A DNA stretch of 64,000 bases, from positions 10,430,585 through 10,494,584 of the forward strand of contig NC_062978.1 of assembly GCF_023078275.1 (NCBI RefSeq). The letters are read 5' to 3'. Source of the DNA: Leguminivora glycinivorella (taxonomy: Eukaryota > Arthropoda > Insecta > Lepidoptera > Tortricidae). Each line of letters opens with the position of its first letter. Position 1 is the first letter of the stretch. A program made the position numbers and the translations under genes. Below, piece after piece: positions 56,701 through 64,000 of this stretch. The notes beneath the pieces are model-generated. The model did not search any database and had not been told where the DNA came from. It saw nothing but the letters and a program-made list of their open reading frames with translations.

Positions 56701-57285
56701 AAAACCGGCCAAGAGCGTATCGGGCCACGCTCAGTGTAGGGTTCCGTAGTTTTCCGTATTTTTCTCAAAAACTACTAAACCTATCAAGTTCAAAACAATT
56801 TTCCTAGAAAGTCTTTATAAAGTTCTACTTTTGTGATTTTTTTCATATTTTTTAAACATATGGTTCAAAAGTTACAGGGGGGAGGACGCACTTTTTTTTC
56901 CTTTAGCAGTGATTATTTACGAAAATATTAATATTATCAAAAAACGGTCTTAGTAAACCCTTATTCATTTTTTAATACCTATCCAACAATATATCACACG
57001 TTGGGGTTGGAATGAAAAAAAAATATCAGCCCCCACTTTACATGTAGGGGAGGTACCCTAATAAAACATTTTTTTCCATTTTTTATTTTTGCACTTTGTT
57101 GGCGTGATTGATATACATATTGGTACCAAATTTCAGCTTTCTAGTGCTAACGGTTACTGAGATTATCCGCGGACGGACGGACGGACGGACGGACGGACGG
57201 ACGGACGGACGGACGGACGGGCGGACAGACAGACAATACAGACATGGCGAAACTATAAGGGTTCCTAGTTGACTACGGAACCCTA
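56701..57285 (-). mobile_element. GGGTTCCGTAG repeat, copy 5
   Basis: Full length on the minus strand with a long CCGT tract (about 13 units at 57170-57225). With copy 4 it makes an inverted pair separated by about 55 bp. Confidence 0.9.
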
Positions 57286-57844
57286 GAAAGGGACCTTTGC
57301 ACCCCCCTCCACCCTTTAGCTCCACCCCTGAGTACTTTGAGTATGTGAATTAGAACACCATTGCCTACAACTATGCCAAAATTCACTTATACACGAGTTT
57401 TTTTCCGATGAGGTAGGCTTCGTTGAGTGAGTTATATATATGCTAAAGTCAATATGAATAGTGACGCTTCGAAATTCAAACAAAAACATGACTTCTGATA
57501 CACATATCCGACTGTAGGAAAACATATCTCATGGGATTGGCATTAAACATAATTATTCTAATTAAGAATTCAAGCGAATATATTTCAGTTTATTTAATGT
57601 CAAATTTAGTGAAAATTATGTTCTAAGTAAGCGAATTCATAATGGGCAATTAAATCAAAAAGTTAGCTGCCTCCAAGAAAGACCTCAAATATGGTGATAA
57701 CATCAAATCGGGTTGTCATTCGTCAAGGACTTCGGACAACGTGTAGGCATTGCCATCCAAGTTGCCACAAGGTACGGATTTAGAGCCAGTTATTTACTTA
57801 GATATTAGGTTCTTAATGTTATCCATACTAATATTATAAATGTA
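57286..57844. other. AT-rich spacer
   Basis: No gene recognised. ATTAGCTGCCTCCAA-type wording at 57663 recurs at 59105, hinting at a small duplication. Confidence 0.4.
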
Positions 57845-58292
57845 ACGTGATGTTTTTAACCGACTTCAAAAAAGGAGGAGGTTCTCAATTCGACTGAATG
57901 TTTTTTTTTTTTTGTATGTATGTTACTCGATATCTCCGAGAATCGTGGACCGATTTTCAAAATTTTTTTTTTGATCGAACGGGTATAACCCCGAGATGGT
58001 CCCATTGGCACCAAGTCGGGGTCTGATGATGGGATCTTGGAGAAATCGAGGGAACTCTTCAAATGTTATAGGCACATGTAATGGTCTTAGTGTATTTTTC
58101 AAAGGTACACCAGTATTTACGCCTGATGGTAATAATTTTATGTGGCTGAGCTGATGATGGAAGGTCAACTCCTCAACGGTTAGGAGTTAAAGGATAATTC
58201 TTTCACTACTGTACATATATTCGGACTGATACATATAATATCACTAGGAACCACTAAAAATCAACAAATAAATTAACTTTTTAACATAAAAT
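57845..58292 (+). mobile_element. CCGACTTCAAAAAAGGAGG repeat
   Basis: TAACCGACTTCAAAAAAGG, AGGTTCTCAATTCGACTG, a T-run, then TACTCGATATCTCCGAG and GGCACCAAGTCGGGGTCTGA. This is a very abundant lepidopteran repeat of uncertain class. It continues into the palindrome at 58293. Confidence 0.75.
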
Positions 58293-58641
58293 AAAACCGC
58301 CTTCAAAAAAAGCGTGTTACAAAACACGGAGAAACTAAAAAGCCAAAAATAATAAACCTTCGAATTCAGTTTTCTTATCGGATTGCAATAATCTAAACAT
58401 CCAAATTATAAACAAATCAATTATTTTTGGAGTCGGGGCCAGCCTGCGTATGGTTGGGTGGGGCAAACAGGAAATAGCAAGGCGACGAACAGGTCTGGAA
58501 CCGACAAAAATAATTGATTTGTTTATAATTTGGATGTTTAGATTATTGCAATCCGATAAGAAAACTGAATTCGAAGGTTTATTATTTTTGGCTTTTTAGT
58601 TTCTCCGTGTTTTGTAACACGCTTTTTTTGAAGGCGGTTTT
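58293..58641. repeat. Perfect 137-bp-arm palindrome with 75-bp loop
   Basis: 58293-58429 and 58505-58641 appear to be exact inverse complements along their whole length (AAAACCGCCTTCAAAAAAAG ... CTTTTTTTGAAGGCGGTTTT). The loop contains GGCCAGCCTGCGTATGGTTG. It lies within a copy of the CCGACTTC repeat family. Confidence 0.93.
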
Positions 58642-58796
58642 ATAAGTGGAGGTAGTTGAATAGATGGAATGATATATGGTACTTTTTGTCTCTTTGTAAG
58701 CCCCCACTTTTCTAAAATGGGGGGTGGATGTTTGTATGGAGCATTCCGCAATTTTCGAATATAACGCGAGCGAAGCCGCGGGCAAAAGCTAGTTAT
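58642..58796 (+). mobile_element. GCGGGCAAAAGCTAGT repeat end
   Basis: AGGTAGTTGAATAGATGGAA ... GCGAGCGAAGCCGCGGGCAA AAGCTAGT, the usual end of the same family as 41690-41870, in opposite orientation. Confidence 0.7.
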
Positions 58797-59400
58797 CCAT
58801 ATTTGTTTCTTAGGTTATTATAGTTTTTAAGTTTATTGTAGGCTATAATGACATTGTCATTTTAAAATAAATAATGTAATATGTTAATTGTGACATATTT
58901 AATCAATTAGTTAACTACCTTTAATCAATAAGCTCAAAAATTACCAATGACTGCACAAGTGTACATCGAACCGTCAACGAATGCAGAATTTAGTATCGAA
59001 TTTAATGTAAAGTATTAAATAATATAGGGAATAAGGAATACCATTAATCGGGAGCTATTGCCAATGTAATTTGAAAATAAGTGGTGAGTTATTAAACCAA
59101 TAAGTTAGCTGCCTCCAATCAATGAGCTCAAAATATGGTGATGACGTCACATCGGGCCGTCAAGGACCGCGCACAAAGGCCCCTATTTGTCCTCGACCGG
59201 CCGACAAGCAATCTCCTAATTGAAATGTCCAGCTTGTTCTGTAAATGGACAAAACTGAAATTCTGAATATAAACGTTGCTCCTGAAAGTTCGTACGCGAT
59301 TAATCAACATGTCTGGACAATTCTGTTTGACTTTAATTTCCAACGGAATAAAATTGGTATGAGGTGGTCTATTAGAAATGAACGTATGCGAGTAGATTTA
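58797..59400. other. AT-rich spacer
   Basis: No gene recognised. The minus open frame at 59128-59343 has no known domain. Confidence 0.4.
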
Positions 59401-59915
59401 TAGGTGAGGACATGAGGGAGGGCAATACGATTTACGATTTGTAGGAGGTAGGGCATAGCGAATGATATTCTTTATGTGGTAGGGCACAGCACAGCGGATA
59501 TCGTCTCGCTCGAATCTAGAGCAGAGCCCAACTGAGGAAGTACCTCCGCCTTACAGAAGACCGCAGCCAAATAGCACTAGACCTACTCATAGTGTTGTGT
59601 TCCTGCCGGTGAGTTAGGCTGCCAGAGCTCAACGAGGGTGCGGTGTGCTGACGACAGTGACGACGGAAGGAATTACGGAACTAATTTGTTCGGTCTATTG
59701 TCCTTTGAGTCGTCGGCAACCCGAACCCTCCTTGGAACTTGTACACTCCTTTTTGCTATGTACTTATACTTAACACAGCAAAAGGGAGTGTACAAGTTTC
59801 TAATGGGGTGGCAACGCGCATATGACACTCTATGAGTTGCAGGCGTCCGTAGGTTACGGTGACCGCTTTCCATCAGGCGGACCGTATGCTTGTTTTCATC
59901 GACGTTGTATTAAAA
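59400..59915 (+). mobile_element. LINE/SINE 3' region (GCCATCAGGCGG tail)
   Basis: ACTGAGGAAGTACCTCCGCC, TTACAGAAGACCGCAGCCAA, TGTTCCTGCCGGTGAG, then TGGGGTGGCAACGCGCATA and CCGTATGCTTGTTTTCATCG with a poly-A end. I know this as a common lepidopteran repeat, derived from a LINE. Confidence 0.65.
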
Positions 59916-60120
59916 AAAACTCTAGTTTATTTTAGCTTAAAATATTTATCTTGTAAAATGATAACCCTTTAACGGGCAAGACAAAAAAATCGTGGATATC
60001 ACCTCATCGCCATCCTATAGTCCTAAAAATTCTGTGCAAGAAATAATACAAAAAGATAGTCTTACAAGGTGGTCTTTTTTGAGACCAGACCTATAAAGGG
60101 TTACGCTTAAAATTGAACCT

Positions 60121-60375
60121 GTTTTATCCGGGATAAGTGGCGTACACCGCGTACACGAAAGGAGGACTATGCTCAGTGTGCGTAGCCGAATGCACAAACG
60201 CTCACGATAATATCTCTTTCGTAGCTACCTATCTCTATCGCTCTTGCATATAGGCGCGACAGAGCCAGACTATATTTCTGCGGTATTTCGGTGGCGTTTC
60301 GCGTCGCAGAAATGCCATTCGGCTACGGAGCCAGTAATGGGCGATTAACGACTGAAATGAATGATAATGAATGAT
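60121..60375 (+). pseudogene. RTE/CR1-type LINE tail split by a MITE
   Basis: GGGATAAGTGGCGTACACG...GGAGGACTATGCT matches the C-terminal coding end seen at 22976-23085; its tail (GGGCGATTAACGACTGAAATG, GATGATG) resumes after the MITE at 60178-60331. Confidence 0.75.
60178..60331. mobile_element. Palindromic MITE (GTAGCCGAATG family), copy 6
   Basis: TGCGTAGCCGAATGCACAAA to GCCATTCGGCTACGGAGC, with CAGT on both sides (60174-60177 and 60332-60335). Confidence 0.85.
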
Positions 60376-60780
60376 GATGTACGTATGTTTAATACTTTTT
60401 CTACTCGTCGACTTTAATCTGTCAATTAGGACACCACAGACTAAACTATAAGTGCTAACTTCTCAGTGTTGGATACTCTATGGCAGTTCCGACTCAACCA
60501 TAATATCTCATTATAGTTGACTTTAGTTAACTGTAATAATTTCAAAAATAGAACTTCATACTATTTCTATACTAATTTGCGATACCTGGCAAATTATCCT
60601 GCATCTGAAACACATTTTTTTTTAAATCTATCGCGTTATCGACCAATCAGAGGCGGTTATTATAAACAATTTGTTGATAGGTAATTCGATGTTGATACAA
60701 CGGTGAATGACGCTATTAACATTATTTTAACTTGAATGATGATATTTTTCGTCCATTGATGATGAAAATGATGACTCATA
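60376..60780. other. AT-rich spacer
   Basis: Nothing recognised. Confidence 0.4.
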
Positions 60781-60920
60781 GAAAAAGTATTGTATACAAT
60801 AGTGATATAATTAAGCTTTTCACTCTACCGTACTATTAGGCCACTCAGCAAGCTTCGTGGCCTAAACATGATCGACTGAAAAGCTTTGTATTATATCACG
60901 ATTGTATAAAATACTATTAG
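60781..60920. mobile_element. Palindromic MITE (AAAGCTTTTCA arms)
   Basis: AAAAGTATTGTATACAATAGTGATATAATT with AAGCTTTTCA on the left pairs with TGAAAAGCTTTG, ATTATATCACGATTGTATA on the right. Confidence 0.8.
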
Positions 60921-61447
60921 TTTAAAATTTACGGCAACGCGTTATTCGAATTCGGACATTTTTTTCTAATTATTGTGCTGTAACGAAATTAGGTATACAA
61001 AAAACAGGGTTCATTCCAAACTTTAAAACAACGTTTCTTTCAAGTGCTTATCAATTTACTTTGTTACTCAATACTTATTCCACTAGGCACTTCGTAATGG
61101 GTAGATAGCGTGCCGGGAATATTTGCACTGGCCGATGAATCCATCATTGTGGCAGTTTGTTAGACTAGTCCACGCCAAACCAATGGTTGTTCTGTTAAAG
61201 CACTATAATAGTGCATTGTGTAACGCGGGGCGGAAGTTAAACATTGCAAGAGAGTGAGTTAAATCGCGACGACTACTAAAAATATCATAACTTTTGGAGA
61301 AAGATCTTTCTATAATAACTTCCGTGACGCCTGCGTGCAATTGCTCACTTTCTGAGCGAGTGTGATGAAAAAAGCTTTAGATGTACCTATTGTAAATTAA
61401 TATCACGAGTACGAGAGAAACATTCCCATAACATGTATCTTGTTATT
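60921..61447. other. AT-rich spacer
   Basis: Nothing recognised. Confidence 0.4.
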
Positions 61448-61550
61448 ACATACATACATACAGTCACGTTGTATACCATAAAGGGGTAGGCAGAGCACAT
61501 GAACTACTCAAGTTTCAGTGCCACTCTTGGCAAAAAGGGGTTGAAAGAAA

Positions 61551-62237
61551 TAGTTATTTGTTATACAATGGGGCAAAGTTGTATTTTAACGCCGAGTGTG
61601 GAATTGAAAAACGAGCAAGTGAAAGGATCTATAGTTGAACCACGAGCGAAGCGAGTGGTTCGAGAATAGAATCCTGAACTTGCGAGTTTTTTAACACACG
61701 AGAAGTAAAATACATTTTCTCAAACATGCAATGAAATATTGTCTTTACGTTCCTTAAAATGGGCTGGGAAGTATCGCTTTTTGGGCGCAACAACTCGAGA
61801 GGACTGTAAAGGGATTTCATATTATTTTTTAGGCCTAGGCCTGCAAAGTAACTTTTTTTTATAAAATATTGTCCTTTAGAGCATTTTTTTTATAATATAA
61901 GATAGATAATAGAGTATATAACCACTTGGCCGGAAATCCTCATTTTCCCGGCCTCTGATATAATGTACTATTGCACCCGAGTGTAACACAAAACTTTTCC
62001 CCTCATTATAGCGAGGAAACTACAACGCAAAAAATGCGTTTATCACTGCTTCCAGTCCAGTAGTTCCACAGGTGGTAAATCATCTTTATTACTAGATTCA
62101 CCTACTTTTATCAATTTTAAAGCAGTCAATTTGACTTTATTCAAGGTCAAATTACTTTACCCACTAGTGGATAAAATGCGTTTTTACCCGCTGGTATTGA
62201 AGGACAAAACACGTGTTTCCGAGCTAGTGATGAGAAA
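61551..62237 (+). mobile_element. KVKLLYP-ORF repeat, copy 4, with ~240-bp insertion
   Basis: The 5' half (61551-61719) and 3' half (61970-62237) match copies 2 and 3. The intervening 61720-61970 is foreign, AT-rich, with GGCCTAGGCCTGCA. The frame FKVKLLYPLVDKMRFYPL is again open. Confidence 0.75.
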
Positions 62238-62300
62238 ACGAAATTGTGACATTGCAGTAACAAGTTGCCAGCCTCTCGCCTAAGTCACAATTTAACCTAT

Positions 62301-63343
62301 ACCCCACAGTCGACTTTTAAATACGACACCCACGGGAAGAAAGGGGGTGGTGAAATTCTCAACCCGTCACCACACGGGCATCTTGTTATTACGTCTGATA
62401 AAGGTTGACTCACACTAGAATAGCACGAGTTAGGCCGAAGTGACAATGTCTGTAGAAAATATAACCTATTCTTCAGACTATCAAGTGACTCATTTTATAG
62501 AAATTGAGACATCGACCTGTCCCGAAGCGTTTGAGTCATCCTTAATTCTACCAAGGACGATATAATACCGGGACAGACAAATCCCATACAAAAATGCGTA
62601 CCCCTGAAATGTATGGGTCTTTTATTCTTAAAACTAGATGGCGCTGTGAAGCCTGGAAGTGGCCGAAATCATATTTTCCCCAAATATTTTTGCGTATTTT
62701 TATTTTTTATAAGAATAAAATTAAATGAGATGCTTCTTTATTTTAATATCATGATATCACGTTAATACACATATAAAAAAATAAATTTGTAGGCATCTTC
62801 AGTGTACTTATGATAGTATTTAATAGATGACGCTATAAAAATGGAGATACGATTCTTAGTAAGTATAAAGATTGTAAATCCTATGTAAATTATCCTTTGA
62901 TTCTACCAAATTATGACCCTACAGTAATATAAGACTTAACTTCCTACTCTTACAATTACAAATTATAACGAAGAAACGGAGTATAATACCTTCCTCATTT
63001 ATTTTTCAATTTCAGTGTAGGAAGGTACTAATTGTCATTTATCATCTAATTTACGAGATAATGAAATTGTGTTTGCCTCCTTCCACCGTCAACGTATTCA
63101 GCAAAACATAATAGAGTAAACATAGGCATTTACGTGAACCGCGGAATGTACATCATTTCACATCTGTATTCCATTAGCAAACGGCTTGGCAAAGATTCGC
63201 CAATGAATGTTGATCTCCCTCGCCCCTTTTAAAGGTTTCTGATAGCTATGTTTAGGGGAAGGTGGTGCTTAATCAAGGCTCGACTAAGACGCAACAAACG
63301 CCTGAGGTGCCGGAGACCAGGTAACGAATATGGGGATTGAGGG
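62301..63343. other. AT-rich spacer
   Basis: No gene, RNA or clear repeat seen. Confidence 0.4.
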
Positions 63344-63484
63344 TTGTCGCTACGGCTGACGTGTTATGGCGTTTGTACCTATAATTTGTTTGAAAACCCC
63401 ATATGGTATGTTAGAGAAATCAGGTTTTATCAGTCAATTGCAGAATATCCATTGTACTTTAATTATATTGATTTGTTAATTATG

Positions 63485-63846
63485 GCACGGAACATGATCG
63501 GTTGCACTTATAAACTAAGGAAAATTCTGCAACAGTGTGGTTACAATGCGTTACAACTGCGTTCCGTTGGTTACGACTACATACGGGGCACATTTAAGAC
63601 CGCTTCTATTACCGACAAGCTGAAGGAGGGCAGATTGCGATGGTTTGGCCACGTCATGCGACGAGAAGACACCCACACCGTCCGCAAGGTGCTCGATATC
63701 CCAATCCATCCAGAGGAAGAGGAAGACCGCCCGCCTCGTGGTGGTCCAATGTCCAGAGAGACCTCAAGCAACTGTCACCATCAACCACGACAACCCGGGA
63801 CAGAGCGTCCTGGCGGCGAGCCATAAGGAGGCCCGACCCCAACTAG
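63485..63846 (+). pseudogene. LINE reverse transcriptase C-terminal fragment
   Basis: Reads ITDKLKEGRLRWFGHVMRRE and then, after a one-base shift near 63716, RGRGRPPASWWSNVQRDLKQ ... RASWRRAIRRPDPN and a stop. This is the conserved end of RTE-like endonuclease-reverse transcriptase proteins of insects. Neither frame alone is a real protein. The 5' limit of the fragment is uncertain. Confidence 0.8.
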
Positions 63847-64000
63847 CGAGCTGGGACCAGGGACAGAGAAAGAGAAAGAGAGTGTGGTTACAATGCGTTT
63901 TTAATACGTTACTCGATAACGTAAACGACACGGGAAATAACATATTATTATAATAAAATAGTGAACAGCGGATCCGAACGATTATTTACTAGAACCAATT

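Noticed and set aside
1..64000. CRISPR arrays, operons or phage genes
   Set aside because: Eukaryotic sequence; the regular arrays are transposon subterminal repeats without spacer structure.

Overview
The window is animal, almost certainly lepidopteran (moth or butterfly), nuclear DNA. It is AT-rich, its genes have introns with GT..AG splice sites, and it is packed with repeats that I recognise as typical of Lepidoptera: a GGGTTCCGTAG family carrying CCGT microsatellites, the GCTTTTGCCCGCGGC family, the CCGACTTCAAAAAAGG family, palindromic MITEs, CR1/Jockey-like LINEs and a Penelope-like element. There is no bacterial operon structure, CRISPR array or rRNA.

The host genes are a tandem cluster of four small LITAF-domain (zinc-ribbon membrane-hairpin) paralogues, all on the minus strand: gene A (8666-9359, plus a possible 5' UTR exon near 15984), gene B (19281-21932), gene C (25250-27318) and gene D (39418-53992). 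They are built from short exons that single-ORF reading misses. Each ends in a last exon of exactly 103 nt, entered from a phase-2 intron, that carries the second half of the LITAF domain. In B, C and D the first coding exon holds only seven coding bases (ATG plus four). The spliced reading frames close exactly, giving 78, 111, 125 and 159 residues. B and C have TATA plus TCAGT initiator promoters and clustered GATA motifs. A promoter-like module with the same spacing as that of B lies orphaned at 23.22-23.33 kb.

The rest is mostly mobile DNA. 27.5-36.7 kb is a CR1-like LINE (plus strand) split by a second, minus-strand CR1-like LINE (31192-35852) flanked by a 5-bp CATAT duplication. 42453-51007 is a foldback-type element of about 8.6 kb with long terminal inverted repeats and arrays of ~156-bp units, sitting in the last intron of gene D. 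It has in turn received a truncated LINE, a Penelope-like element with a 13-bp target duplication, a GGGTTCC repeat and a palindromic MITE. Two TTAA-flanked MITEs sit in the last introns of B and C. Two hAT-like MITEs with 8-bp duplications lie 3' of A and in intron 1 of D. The flanks (1-8 kb and 54-64 kb) show only repeats and unassigned AT-rich sequence.

All calls come from reading the sequence and knowledge of the families. No alignment, expression or database evidence was available. Boundaries of old repeats are approximate.
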